The notes beneath the pieces are model-generated. The model did not search any database and had not been told where the DNA came from. It saw only the letters and a list, made by a program, of their open reading frames with translations. 64,000 nucleotides of DNA from Calothrix sp. PCC 7103. GTDB lineage: Bacteria; Cyanobacteriota; Cyanobacteriia; Cyanobacteriales; Nostocaceae. The DNA is taken from NCBI RefSeq assembly GCF_000331305.1, contig NZ_KB217478.1:3570627-3634626 (forward strand), written 5' to 3'. Shown one piece after another: positions 16,753 to 25,871 of the stretch. How positions within the stretch are numbered: position 1 is the first letter of the stretch; every line of letters starts with the position of its first letter. The position numbers and the translations under genes are program-made.

Positions 16753-18490
16753 ATTTGTCAGTTCCTAGTTGCAAAGCATAAAGATTTGCATAAACTCCAT
16801 TTAAAGCAATGAGTTCAGTATGGGTTCCCTGTTCCAAAATTTGCCCTTGCTGAATTACCATAACTTTATCAGCTTGCGTTACAGTACTAAGGCGATGGGC
16901 AATAACGAAACTTGTACGATTTTCGAGAATTTTGGCTATTGCATCTTGTACTAACTCTTCGGTGCGAGTATCGATGCTGCTAGTTGCTTCATCTAAAATT
17001 AAAATTCTTGGGTTGACCAAAACTGCCCGTGCAATACTAACGAGTTGTCTTTGTCCTTGGCTAAGGGTTACACCACGGGCGCCAACCACAGTATCATAAC
17101 CTTGTGGCAGCGTCATAATAAATTCGTGGACGTTAGCTACTTTAGCAGCAGCTTCAATTTCTGTAGTTGTTGCATCCGGGCGCCCAAAAGCGATATTCTC
17201 GGCAATGCTACCACTGAACAATATCATGTCCTGAAGCACAATCCCAATTTGAGAACGTAAAGAAGCTTGTGTAACAGAGCGAACATCTATACCATCAACT
17301 TTGACTCTTCCGCTAGTAACATCGTAAAAGCGTAATATCAAGTTAATAATTGTACTTTTACCTGCTCCAGTGGCGCCAACAAGCGCTATCATTTGTCCTG
17401 GTGCAGTGCAAAAAGTAACATTTTTCAGCACAGTTTGATTTGGTTTATAGCCAAACGAAACATTTTCAAAACTAACTCCACCTTGAATTGGTGGTATTTC
17501 CATAGCATCAGGAGCATCTTTAAGCTGTGACGGTTCGTCTAAAAGCAAGAAAATTCGCTCAAGTCCAGCAACTGCTGATTGCGCTTGGGTGTAAAATTGG
17601 CTTAATATTTGAATAGGTTGGAAAAACTGCTGAACGTAAAGAAGAAATGCCGTTACCGTTCCCACCGTCATTTTACCTGCCACCGCAAGATAACCACCAT
17701 ACGCTAATACACCTCCAAGCGAAAGGGTATTTAAAAGATCAATGGTAGGTAAAAATGCTGCCGTTATTGCTGTTGCCTGAATGTTCGCATCTCGATTTAT
17801 CGCATTCAAACTGCGAAAATCGTTTATATTGCGCTCAATTCGGTTAAAAGCTTGTGCTTCTCTAACGCTGCTTAAATCTTCCTCTAATCTACTAGATAAT
17901 TCGCCTATACTAGTACGAGTTAAACGGAATTTAGCACGCGCCCATCCTCCAAATAATGTAGTAATAATAATTACTAAAGGCACTAGTATATTACTTAGCA
18001 ACCCTAACTGTAAATTTACAAATAGCATAGCTAAAGCAATTCCAACTAAACTAAATACACTACCAACGATTTGAGCAATAGCGAGTCCAAATACTTGGTT
18101 TACAGTACTAACATCATTAAGCAAGCGACTCATTAAGTCACCTGCTGAACTCGTATCAAAGAACGAAAGAGGTAAAGTTTGTATTTTTGTAAAAATATCT
18201 TGACGAAGTTGCGCGAGTACGTTTTGAGTAATCCAGTTGGTGCGAAGAATATGTCCGCGAAACGCCGAAAATCCGATTAAATACACAGCTAGTACAACAA
18301 CTAGCATTTGCATCAATCCAGAAAAATTACCCTTGGCAATTAAATTATCTATCGACCAACCAATTAAAAAAGGCGCCACACCTTGCGAAAAGGCGCCGAT
18401 AGAAACAAAAAAAACCGCTACAGGAATTTGTTGACGATAAGGAATAAGATATTGAGCAAAACGTCGCAGAGTAGAAGGTTGAGAATCCAT
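16748..18490 (-). CDS. ABC exporter, fused permease and ATPase
   Basis: This 580-residue half-transporter has six membrane helices in the first 310 residues and a nucleotide-binding domain with Walker A GATGAGKST (about 368-376), signature LSQGQRQ, Walker B ILILDEAT and the H-loop in IAHRLSTV. It belongs to the MsbA/multidrug subfamily that works as a dimer in the inner membrane, exporting lipids or drugs. No substrate is shown by its neighbours. It lies between the DUF2267 gene and the polysaccharide cluster, on the strand opposite the latter. Another fused exporter of the same type is at 35357-37135, so a heterodimer cannot be excluded. Confidence 0.9.
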   Translation of the reverse strand: MDSQPSTLRRFAQYLIPYRQQIPVAVFFVSIGAFSQGVAPFLIGWSIDNLIAKGNFSGLMQMLVVVLAVYLIGFSAFRGHILRTNWITQNVLAQLRQDIFTKIQTLPLSFFDTSSAGDLMSRLLNDVSTVNQVFGLAIAQIVGSVFSLVGIALAMLFVNLQLGLLSNILVPLVIIITTLFGGWARAKFRLTRTSIGELSSRLEEDLSSVREAQAFNRIERNINDFRSLNAINRDANIQATAITAAFLPTIDLLNTLSLGGVLAYGGYLAVAGKMTVGTVTAFLLYVQQFFQPIQILSQFYTQAQSAVAGLERIFLLLDEPSQLKDAPDAMEIPPIQGGVSFENVSFGYKPNQTVLKNVTFCTAPGQMIALVGATGAGKSTIINLILRFYDVTSGRVKVDGIDVRSVTQASLRSQIGIVLQDMILFSGSIAENIAFGRPDATTTEIEAAAKVANVHEFIMTLPQGYDTVVGARGVTLSQGQRQLVSIARAVLVNPRILILDEATSSIDTRTEELVQDAIAKILENRTSFVIAHRLSTVTQADKVMVIQQGQILEQGTHTELIALNGVYANLYALQLGTDKS

Positions 18491-18641
18491 GTAACGTAGG
18501 GGCAGGTTGACAGATATCCTAATTGTGAATGAAAAATCAACTAAACCCGTCCCCCATCATCACATTTTATGAGGAGTAATTACTAGAGAGTACAAAAATG
18601 TAACATTTCCGGAATAAGTTGGACATTTATTCAGTGGATAT

Positions 18642-18752
18642 CCAAGTGGATAGTTTGATTTGCTCCATAGGATACCATCTACATTCGATGTAACTTTAGC
18701 CATCAGATAGTGTTTAGTATCACTGTTTTGGGAGGAAACTATACTGAGATTT
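18642..18752 (+). promoter_or_regulatory. Conserved upstream element of the polysaccharide cluster
   Basis: The block CCAAGTGGATAGTTTGAT at 18642-18659 and a second block at 18704-18752 with CAGATAGT, ACTGT, GAAACTATAC and AGATTT recur upstream of the WecG-like gene at 30150-30271. Both contain repeats of an ATAGT core in direct and inverted form. Both lie 40-60 bases before the gene start. They may be a binding site for one regulator or an unusual promoter; which is unknown. Confidence 0.55.
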
Positions 18753-18795
18753 GCATGTAATTTCGCCAAAGTTTAACTTGAGAGGATTTTTTGTA

Positions 18796-20193
18796 ATGAC
18801 CAATTATATACAAATCTCCGCTGGATACTCTGGCAAATCAGCTTTTTCTAGGCGTTGGCTAAGTTACTTGCTTTTAGGTCTTACTACTAATGTCGCTTTT
18901 TGGGCTTCAGCTTTTCTCTATCTGAAGGTTACACCACCAACTTACATCAGTTATTCGGCTGTTAATTTGCCAGGTTCAAGTACAAATGCCAATGTCAGTT
19001 TACCGGGGATTGGGCAAGCTTCTTATGAAAATATCTCTCCCTATGCTAGTAGTTCTTCTCAAGACCCAAGAGAAAACTATAAATTTATTGCACAGAGCGA
19101 ACCTGTACTAAAAGCTGCTGCTGCTAATTTGAATATGTCTCTAGGAGAGTTTGGCGAACCACGAATTAAGGTAGTAGATAATACCACCGTTATGACTGTG
19201 GAATTCAAAGGTACGAGTCCTCACGAAGCTCAAAATAAATCTCTAGCTTTTCACAAAGCTTTGGAAGCTAGACTTAATCAGTTAAGAACTCAAGAAGCTG
19301 TTCGACGAGATGTCGGTTTTCAAACGGGTCTTAATTCCTCACAGAAAAAACTACAAATAGCTCAGAAGAATCTTTCTGATTATAAAGCTAGCTCAGGTTT
19401 AAACTCCGACGCTCAAATTAAAGACCTGACGACCAATATTGAAGAGTTACGCAGACAGCGAGCCGAAGTATTAGCGAGTCAGCAACAAACTAGTACTCGT
19501 TTACAGCAATTATCAGCTAATTTAAAACTATCGGCGCCGCAAGCTACAGATGCTTTTACTCTTCAAACAGACCAGGTATTTCAGCAGAACTTAAAAAATT
19601 ATAGTGATGCTAGTGCTAGTGTAGTTGTTCTAGAATCAAAATATTTACCTGACCATCCAATATTAGTTTCTGAGAAAGCCAAACGAGATGCTGCTCAATC
19701 TGCTTTGCTCGCACGCAGTCAATTAATTTTAGGGCGCCCAGCTAATATAGAAACGATAAAAACTCTTAATCTTAGTAGTAGTGTTTCTGGTAACAGTCGG
19801 GAGCTTCTTTTACAACAACTGGTTACAGTTCAAGCAGATCAAAAAGGACTAGCAAGTCAAGCTCAAGCAATAAACGAACAAATTAACTTGCTTGAAAGTA
19901 GACTTAAAAACCTGACGCAGCAAGAGTCTAAATTAGATGCACTCAAACGAGATATGCAAGTTGCTGAGGCAGTGTTTTCTTCTACTTTAACTCGATTGGA
20001 TATTGGCAAGTCAAATACTTTTGGTTCTTATCCACTAATTCAAATTTTAACAGAGCCTAGTTTACCAGATACTCCGACTGAGCCAAAGAAAGCATATGTT
20101 TATTTAGGTGCTGCCATTGGTTCACTTTTTTCAAGCACTGGTTTTTTACTGCTTTGGTTACGTGCAAATAAAAATAAACCTTCTAAAAACTAG
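18796..20193 (+). CDS. Wzz/GumC-type polysaccharide chain-length protein, lacking kinase domain
   Basis: The 465-residue protein starts with ATG at 18796, preceded by GAGAGGA. A first membrane helix (around 22-43) is followed by a long periplasmic coiled-coil-rich region (about 110-400, alternating Gln/Ala/Lys stretches such as TRLQQLSANLKLS) and a second membrane helix near 435-455 with a proline-rich PSLPDTPTEPKK before it. This is the Wzz/PCP-2 co-polymerase layout, which controls polymer length in Wzx/Wzy-type export. The cytosolic tyrosine kinase domain seen in some relatives is absent. It heads the cluster, followed by Wzy-like and Wzx-like genes at short distance. Confidence 0.85.
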   Translation: MTNYIQISAGYSGKSAFSRRWLSYLLLGLTTNVAFWASAFLYLKVTPPTYISYSAVNLPGSSTNANVSLPGIGQASYENISPYASSSSQDPRENYKFIAQSEPVLKAAAANLNMSLGEFGEPRIKVVDNTTVMTVEFKGTSPHEAQNKSLAFHKALEARLNQLRTQEAVRRDVGFQTGLNSSQKKLQIAQKNLSDYKASSGLNSDAQIKDLTTNIEELRRQRAEVLASQQQTSTRLQQLSANLKLSAPQATDAFTLQTDQVFQQNLKNYSDASASVVVLESKYLPDHPILVSEKAKRDAAQSALLARSQLILGRPANIETIKTLNLSSSVSGNSRELLLQQLVTVQADQKGLASQAQAINEQINLLESRLKNLTQQESKLDALKRDMQVAEAVFSSTLTRLDIGKSNTFGSYPLIQILTEPSLPDTPTEPKKAYVYLGAAIGSLFSSTGFLLLWLRANKNKPSKN

Positions 20194-20211
20194 TTTTGTA
20201 GTAACAATTAA

Positions 20212-21501
20212 ATGAAGCCTAATAACTTCCCCGAACGAATTATTTGGTACTCAATTATAAGTACTTATGGTTGTTACCTGATTGGAGGTCTTTATATTGT
20301 AGCTCCAGTAATTGCTTGGATACTATTATTTTACCTAATTAAGAAACTATGGCAGCAAAACGAAAGCACTTCTGAAGCTGAAAAAATAATTATTCCTTGG
20401 ACTGTTTGGTTATGGATAATAGGTATGCTAATTGAAGAGGTAGCTTTAATTATTGGGCATTTGGATTTTAATTTGGGGACTGGAATGCTCATAAAATCTT
20501 CTATTGGCTGGGCTAGAAGCTGGGCTTTAATGGCTATATTTCCGCTTATTGGCTGTTTACCAATTCGTCCTCAATTACTCTACCGTGCTGTTTGTATACT
20601 TGGTTTACAAACTTTAATTTTACTACCTATTTTTATACTTGCTTATATTCTGCATTTACCTAATCAACTTTATGTTTCACCACTCAAAATTGTCGGGGGA
20701 CCAGGCCCGGAGTTTTTTGAAGTTTTGCTTTATGAAATTGATTTAGATGGTACACCGAGATGGCGCCTATTTACACCTTGGGCGCCTGCTTTGGGGCTTG
20801 TTGCCAATATTTACTTTGTTTTAGCATTACAAGAAAAGAGCAGAAAATGGCGCCTATATGGCATTCTTGCTGGCTTAATTATGTCTTTAATTTCAAAATC
20901 TAGACTGGCATTATTAAGTCTTCCAGCAGTTTTAGTTACAAGTTGCTCTCTGAGCCAGTTGACTAAACCTATCATTCTAATTTTTATGGGTTTTATGTCA
21001 TTTTTAACGAGTATATTTGCTTCACCAATTTTGAATGTGGTGAGTGAATTTTGGGATAAAGTCAAAGGCGCCCGTGCAGACTCTACGCGCGTTCGTGGCG
21101 CCTTATGGCGTATTGCTCTTGAACGCTGGCATGAAGCTCCTATTTGGGGTCATGGTGTCGTGGAACGTGGACCCCACTTAGTAGAATATATGTTCATCGG
21201 TTCCCATAGTACTTGGGCTAGTCTTCTATTTGTAAAAGGTATTGTCGGATTTTTTGCATTTGCCGTTCCTTTCTTATTAAGTTTTTTAAATTTACTGTTT
21301 AATACTCAAAAAAGCCAAACGGCAAGAGTCAGTTTAAGTATTATTTTAATATTATTTTTTGCTAGTTTTGGTGAAAACTTAGAAACATTAACATATCTTT
21401 TTTGGCCAGGATTAGTCATGATGGGCATTGCATTCAAAGAAAAAATACCCAGAAACCGGGTTTCGTTACTAACTCTTAATGAAAATAATAATTTTATGTA
21501 A
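20212..21501 (+). CDS. O-antigen polymerase/ligase-like (Wzy/WaaL) membrane protein
   Basis: The 429-residue protein has about ten membrane helices and a long polar loop near residues 275-325 (GARADSTRVRGALWRIALER and GHGVVERGPHL), the pattern of the Wzy/WaaL family, which polymerise or ligate repeat units on the outer face of the inner membrane. It follows the Wzz-like gene by 18 bases and precedes the Wzx-like gene by 15, so an operon is clear. The last coding bases (21451-21467) contain an AGAAACCGGGTTTCG repeat, translated as RNRVS, so the natural C-terminus may have been altered by a repeat. GGCGCC occurs five times in the gene. Confidence 0.8.
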   Translation: MKPNNFPERIIWYSIISTYGCYLIGGLYIVAPVIAWILLFYLIKKLWQQNESTSEAEKIIIPWTVWLWIIGMLIEEVALIIGHLDFNLGTGMLIKSSIGWARSWALMAIFPLIGCLPIRPQLLYRAVCILGLQTLILLPIFILAYILHLPNQLYVSPLKIVGGPGPEFFEVLLYEIDLDGTPRWRLFTPWAPALGLVANIYFVLALQEKSRKWRLYGILAGLIMSLISKSRLALLSLPAVLVTSCSLSQLTKPIILIFMGFMSFLTSIFASPILNVVSEFWDKVKGARADSTRVRGALWRIALERWHEAPIWGHGVVERGPHLVEYMFIGSHSTWASLLFVKGIVGFFAFAVPFLLSFLNLLFNTQKSQTARVSLSIILILFFASFGENLETLTYLFWPGLVMMGIAFKEKIPRNRVSLLTLNENNNFM

Positions 21502-21516
21502 AAATCCGGTACATTT

Positions 21517-22788
21517 ATGTATAAACTTAAGCAAAAATTATCTGGACAATTTATTCGTAATGTTGGTTGGTTAGGGGGAGCAGAATTAGCAAATCGTATC
21601 TTCCGTTTAGGAACAACAGTGACTTTAGCTAGACTGCTAAATGCTTATGATTACGGACTAGTTGCCATTGTGATGACAACTTATGAATTTACAACTGTTT
21701 TTACCTTAAGAGCAGGAATTGGGTCTAAGATTATTCAGACTGATGAGAAAAATTTAGAGATTATATGCGAAACATCATACTGGCTAAATTGGATTTTATC
21801 TATAGCACTTTTTCTGATTCAGTGCATTTTGGCATTTCCGGTTGCTTGGTTTTATGGGAATAACCAAGTTATTTTACCTATTTGTGTGATGGCATTAGTT
21901 TATTTAATGTTGCCTATCTTCTCTGTACAGTCAGCATTAATTCAGCGAGAAAATCGTCTAAAAATTACTGCAATATGCAATGCTTTGCAGTCGTTATTAA
22001 GTAATATTATTACTATATTTTTAGCTTTATTGGGTATGGGAATATGGGCTATTGTCTTACCGATTGTCTTGACAACTCCAGTATGGATTGTAATAAATTA
22101 TATGAATCATTCCTGGCGCCCTAAGATGTCTTTCAGTCTTAATCAATGGCAAGAAATTATTAAGTTTGCTAAAAATATTCTCGGTGTTGAGTTACTAAAT
22201 AAGTTAAGAGCTAATTTTGATTATTTACTTGTTGGACGTTTTTTAGGTGTTGATGCTTTAGGAGTATATTATTTCGCTTTCAATGCAGGATTAGGAATTA
22301 GCATGAATGTGATTAATGCCTTAACGTGGTCTTTATACCCCCATCTTTGTGCAGTTAGTGAAAATTTTAAGCTATTCAAGCAGCGTTATTTAAGCAGTCT
22401 GAAAACTATTTCTTTAATTGTAGTTCCGCTTGTTTTCCTACAGTCAAGTTTAGCTCCGTTCTATGTACCAATTATTTTTGGGCATAAATGGGTAACAGCA
22501 ATTCCCATACTTATACTTATCTGCCTTTCAGCGGCGCCACGTCCATTCGGTGATGCTGCCTCTATGCTACTAAACTCCGTAGATAAAAGTCATATCAATC
22601 TTTACTGGAATCTAATTTTTACTGTATTTTTTGCAATTTCTTTGTTATTAGCTGTAAAGTGGGGAGTCTTTTGGGTCGCTGCAACCGTATTAATTACTCA
22701 TGTAATAGCAATACCTATATTTACAGTTTGGGCTAGTAATTATGCTCTACAAAATAAACCTATTCAAGAAGTTATAGGCAATTATTAA
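21517..22788 (+). CDS. Wzx-type oligosaccharide flippase (MOP superfamily)
   Basis: This 423-residue protein has about 12 membrane segments and the polysaccharide exporter pattern: NVGWLGGAELANRIFRLGTT at the start, LARLLNAYDYGLVAIVM, and a characteristic NFDYLLVGRFLGVDALGVYY in the middle. Such proteins flip undecaprenyl-linked repeat units to the periplasm. It sits between the polymerase-like gene and a glycosyltransferase, with intergenic gaps under 30 bases. Together with the Wzz-like and Wzy-like proteins this completes a Wzx/Wzy-dependent pathway, except that no outer-membrane Wza-type exporter is in view. Confidence 0.88.
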   Translation: MYKLKQKLSGQFIRNVGWLGGAELANRIFRLGTTVTLARLLNAYDYGLVAIVMTTYEFTTVFTLRAGIGSKIIQTDEKNLEIICETSYWLNWILSIALFLIQCILAFPVAWFYGNNQVILPICVMALVYLMLPIFSVQSALIQRENRLKITAICNALQSLLSNIITIFLALLGMGIWAIVLPIVLTTPVWIVINYMNHSWRPKMSFSLNQWQEIIKFAKNILGVELLNKLRANFDYLLVGRFLGVDALGVYYFAFNAGLGISMNVINALTWSLYPHLCAVSENFKLFKQRYLSSLKTISLIVVPLVFLQSSLAPFYVPIIFGHKWVTAIPILILICLSAAPRPFGDAASMLLNSVDKSHINLYWNLIFTVFFAISLLLAVKWGVFWVAATVLITHVIAIPIFTVWASNYALQNKPIQEVIGNY

Positions 22789-22815
22789 TAAATTTTCTAA
22801 GGAGTACAAACTGCA

Positions 22816-23775
22816 ATGGAAACTATATCCGTCATTATTCCTGCTTACAATGCTGAACGTTTTATTTTAGAAACAATTGAATCAGTTCGTCAACAAACAG
22901 TCTCAAATATTGAGATAATTGTAATTGATGATGGCTCTACTGACCAAACTGTAGAACTGCTGAATACAGTCAAAGACTCTCGTCTTAAAATTTTTTCATA
23001 CGAAAATGCTGGAGTTGCAGTTGCTCGTAATCGTGGTATTACTCATGCAACAGGTGATTACATTGCATTTCTTGATTCTGATGATTTATGGAGTTCAGAC
23101 AAGTTGGAATTACAACTTACAGCTTTACAACAGCATCCAGAAGCAGGAGTTGCTTATAGTTGGACTTGCTTTATAGATGAACAAAGTAAATTTTTATATC
23201 ACCATGAAAAGTTTTTGTTTGAGGGTCATGTTTATTCTCAGTTGTTAGTTAAAAACTTTTTTGGTTGTGGCTCAATTCCGCTAGTTCGCAAACAAGCGAT
23301 TGATTCTGTTGGTACATTTGATAGTTCTGTAACACCTGTTGAAGATTGGGATTATTGGTTACGTTTAGCAGCTAAGTGGTCTTTTGTTGTAGTTCCTAAA
23401 ACTCAGATTTTTTACCGTAAATCAACAAACTCATTATCAACAAAAACTGAGTTGATGAAAAAGAGTTGTATTAAAGTTCACGATACTGCTTTTAAGAAAG
23501 CTCCACCAGAACTACAATGCCTTAAAAATCAAAGTCTAGCAAATATTTATGAATATTTGACTCACATGAGTTTAGAAAATATTCCTGGTCAGCATGGAGC
23601 TAAAATAGCGAGTCAAGAGTTACAAACGGCTGTTCGATTAAATCCAAAGCTTTTGTTAAACAGAAAAGTTCAAAAGTTAGCTACAAAATTAATATTGATG
23701 CAACTACTGTCACGTGAAATAACTAAAGATTTTACAGGATTTTTTCGCCTAATATTTTCAAACCCTGCAACTTAA
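22816..23775 (+). CDS. Family 2 glycosyltransferase
   Basis: AAGGAG lies about 10 bases before the ATG. The 319-residue protein has the GT-A fold of family 2: ISVIIPAYNAERFILETIES at the start, IVIDDGSTDQT near residue 36-46, VARNRGITHATGDYIAFLDS and DSDDLW (DxD-type metal site, about residues 90-95). It lacks membrane helices and should add a sugar to a lipid-linked unit at the cytosolic face. It is the first of three family 2 enzymes in the cluster. The donor is unknown. No GGCGCC site was seen from here to 25130. Confidence 0.9.
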   Translation: METISVIIPAYNAERFILETIESVRQQTVSNIEIIVIDDGSTDQTVELLNTVKDSRLKIFSYENAGVAVARNRGITHATGDYIAFLDSDDLWSSDKLELQLTALQQHPEAGVAYSWTCFIDEQSKFLYHHEKFLFEGHVYSQLLVKNFFGCGSIPLVRKQAIDSVGTFDSSVTPVEDWDYWLRLAAKWSFVVVPKTQIFYRKSTNSLSTKTELMKKSCIKVHDTAFKKAPPELQCLKNQSLANIYEYLTHMSLENIPGQHGAKIASQELQTAVRLNPKLLLNRKVQKLATKLILMQLLSREITKDFTGFFRLIFSNPAT

Positions 23776-23782
23776 ATAGTCT

Positions 23783-23807
23783 GTAAGGTGGGTAATGCCC
23801 ACCCTAC
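23783..23807. repeat. GGTGGGTAATGCCCACC hairpin
   Basis: A perfect short inverted repeat, GGTGGG and CCCACC around TAATG with AAG/CTAC flanks, lies between the glycosyltransferase and the dioxygenase-like gene. Similar GTAGGGTGGGCATTACCCAC hairpins are common in these genomes. A weak terminator role is possible. Confidence 0.55.
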
Positions 23808-23832
23808 TTAAATAAACCAAAGGTATAGATAG

Positions 23833-24732
23833 ATGACATTTCAAGAAAAAATTAAACGTGTTCCCAACAAAATCAAAAGAATTATTCTACAATTTGGAGT
23901 TATTAGAGTTATCTCAGAATTTTTGTATCAAAGAAGAATCAAAAAATATGTTAAATATTTACCAAAACTTGACTTAGAAGACTTAAAGAAAGTCGAGTCT
24001 TTACATGAAGAAGGAGTTTTTATTACCTCTTTAGAAGAATTAGCAATTCCGTCAACATCTTTAGTAAATGCTAGCGCTAAAAAGTTATTACCAGAATTAT
24101 TAGCCTTTTCTAACTATGAATCTGACGATGGGAATTATGTAATCAGCTTACCTTTATTTAAATTAATGAAGTATCCAGAAATTTTTTTGTGGGGACTCGA
24201 AGAACGATTACTCAATATTATTGAAAATTACATTGGTCTTCCTGTACTATATCACGGCGCTCATTTCCGTAGGGAGGTTGCAAATGGAAAACTAATTGGT
24301 GTTAGGCAATGGCATATAGATATAGAAGACCATCGTATGGTTAGAATCATCATTTATTTAAATAATGTGACTTTGAATGGTGGACCATTTGAATATATTT
24401 CAAAATCTTTAAGTATATCGTTACATAAAACTCTTCAATACACTTCTGGTTTCATCTCAGATGAAATTATTAAAACAATTGTTCCTATATCTAATTGGAA
24501 ACCTTGCCTTGGAGGTTCTGGGACAGTAATTTTTAGTGATACAGGCAATATTTTTCATCGTGCCAAACCACCTGTAAAAGTAGATAGATATTCAATCACT
24601 TATTCATACACATCTAGACGACCTATAAAAATTTTTAATAAAGCTGTATTGACTAGAGATGAGTTATTAGAACTTTCTACTAAACTATCACTACGTCAGA
24701 GACAGTGTATTTTGGGTTACAGCAATTTTTAG
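23833..24732 (+). CDS. Phytanoyl-CoA dioxygenase-like (Fe(II)/2-oxoglutarate) protein
   Basis: The 299-residue protein has the fold landmarks of this superfamily: WHIDIEDHRM near residue 160 supplies the HxD pair (H and D of HID), GGPFEYISKSL follows, and FHRAKPPVKVDRYSITYSY near 240-258 supplies the distal His and the Arg that binds 2-oxoglutarate. Relatives hydroxylate small molecules or sugars. Its place inside a polysaccharide cluster suggests modification of a lipid or sugar precursor, but this is inference. The N-terminal 60 residues are basic and helical. It ends in an AAACCGGG repeat. No signal peptide. Confidence 0.72.
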   Translation: MTFQEKIKRVPNKIKRIILQFGVIRVISEFLYQRRIKKYVKYLPKLDLEDLKKVESLHEEGVFITSLEELAIPSTSLVNASAKKLLPELLAFSNYESDDGNYVISLPLFKLMKYPEIFLWGLEERLLNIIENYIGLPVLYHGAHFRREVANGKLIGVRQWHIDIEDHRMVRIIIYLNNVTLNGGPFEYISKSLSISLHKTLQYTSGFISDEIIKTIVPISNWKPCLGGSGTVIFSDTGNIFHRAKPPVKVDRYSITYSYTSRRPIKIFNKAVLTRDELLELSTKLSLRQRQCILGYSNF

Positions 24733-24799
24733 AAACCGGGTTTCTTTATTGAAATCTTGTAATACAAATAACAATTTTGCTTAAAAACTCGGTTTCTTA
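24731..24799. repeat. AAACCGGG hairpin repeat, full copy
   Basis: AGAAACCGGGTTTCTTT, a core with TTGTAAT and AAATAACAATTTTGCT, and AAACTCGGTTTCTT. The core matches 47956-48032 and the reverse complement of 11241-11305, so this is one repeat family rather than separate hairpins. It lies between two genes of the cluster and overlaps the TAG of the upstream one. Confidence 0.78.
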
Positions 24800-24818
24800 T
24801 CGTTTCTTCTCTTACAAT

Positions 24819-25856
24819 ATGAAAAAAGTATCTGTAATTATTCCTGTTTATGGAGTCGAGAATTATATAGCTGCGACTATACAATCTGTTCTCGCTCAAA
24901 CCTATACAAATTTTGAGTTACTTATTATTAATGATGCAACTCAAGATAATAGTATAGAAATTTGTCAAAAATTTGTAGACTCTAGAATTAAAATCATTCA
25001 CCAAGCAAATCGAGGACTGTCTGGAGCTAGGAATACTGGTATTCGCCATTCAACTGGAGAATATTTAGCTTTTATCGATGGAGATGACCTGTGGTTGCCA
25101 CAAAAGTTAGAAAAACATATTGCTCACTTAGAAAAGGCGCCTGATGTTGGAGTTAGTTTTAGCCGCTCTAGCTTTATCAACGAAGCTGGAAAATTAAGTA
25201 CATACCTAATGCCTAAGCTTCAAGAAATAACTACACCTTATTTACTTGGTCGCAATCCAATTGGCAATGGTTCAGCAGCAGTGGTTCGCAGTTCAGTTTT
25301 TGAAGCAATTAAATTCCAAGATAATCTTTATGGCGCCGTAGAAAACTTTTATTTTGATGAAAACTTTCGCCGCGCGGAGGACATTGAATGTTGGATACGC
25401 ATTTCCATTCAGACCAAATGGCAAATAGAAGGCATTTCTGAAGCTCTAACTTTATATCGGGTTAATACAAATGGACTTTCAGCAAATATTCTTAAACAGT
25501 TAGATTGCTGGGAACAAGTGATTGAAAAGACACGTTCCTACGCTCCACAAATAGTTACTCGCTGGGAACACCAAGCAAGAGCTTACCACTTACAGTATTT
25601 AGCTCGTAATGCAGTGCGTCTCCAATCTGGCTCAATAGCTGTGCAATTAATTAATCACGCAATAATTGCAAACTGGCGAATTCTTATTCTTGAACCACGT
25701 CGCATGTTTTTGACGTTTGCTGCTGCTTACTCGCTTTGGCTTCTGCCGCAGTCTATTTATAAATTAATTGAGACTCTTGGCTTAAAAATAACAGGAGCCA
25801 ACCAAAAACGGCGTATTCTTCAAGACAAGCTCGATTACCAACAAAGTTGTATTTAA
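24819..25856 (+). CDS. Family 2 glycosyltransferase, first of a tandem pair
   Basis: The 345-residue protein from ATG 24819 starts MKKVSVIIPVYGVENYIAAT and has the GT2 blocks LIINDATQDNSIEI, GARNTGIRHSTGEYLAFIDG and GDDLWLPQKLEKH. An upstream in-frame TTG at 24777 lies inside the dispersed repeat and was rejected. The C-terminal third (about 260-345) has a hydrophobic stretch LTFAAAYSLWLLPQSIYKL that may contact the membrane. It is about 70% alike, by eye, to the next gene. Its metal site reads DGDD rather than DADD or DSDD in the neighbours, a small difference whose effect is unknown. Confidence 0.9.
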   Translation: MKKVSVIIPVYGVENYIAATIQSVLAQTYTNFELLIINDATQDNSIEICQKFVDSRIKIIHQANRGLSGARNTGIRHSTGEYLAFIDGDDLWLPQKLEKHIAHLEKAPDVGVSFSRSSFINEAGKLSTYLMPKLQEITTPYLLGRNPIGNGSAAVVRSSVFEAIKFQDNLYGAVENFYFDENFRRAEDIECWIRISIQTKWQIEGISEALTLYRVNTNGLSANILKQLDCWEQVIEKTRSYAPQIVTRWEHQARAYHLQYLARNAVRLQSGSIAVQLINHAIIANWRILILEPRRMFLTFAAAYSLWLLPQSIYKLIETLGLKITGANQKRRILQDKLDYQQSCI

Positions 25857-25871
25857 TAGGGATATGTCCAA

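Noticed and set aside
16748-18490. ABC exporter as part of the polysaccharide cluster
   Set aside because: It is on the opposite strand, belongs to the MsbA/multidrug type and not to the Wzm/Wzt type, and the cluster already has a Wzx-like flippase.
18560-18769. A 69-aa frame on the minus strand
   Set aside because: It covers the shared upstream element and has no protein-like features; the DNA conservation is at the level of the element, not of codons.
22540-25130. A 2.6 kb stretch without GGCGCC, and another at about 38710-41285, as signs of recent transfer
   Set aside because: With a mean spacing of about 600 bp, one or two gaps of this size among some 100 intervals are expected by chance, and codon and base use looked like the neighbours.
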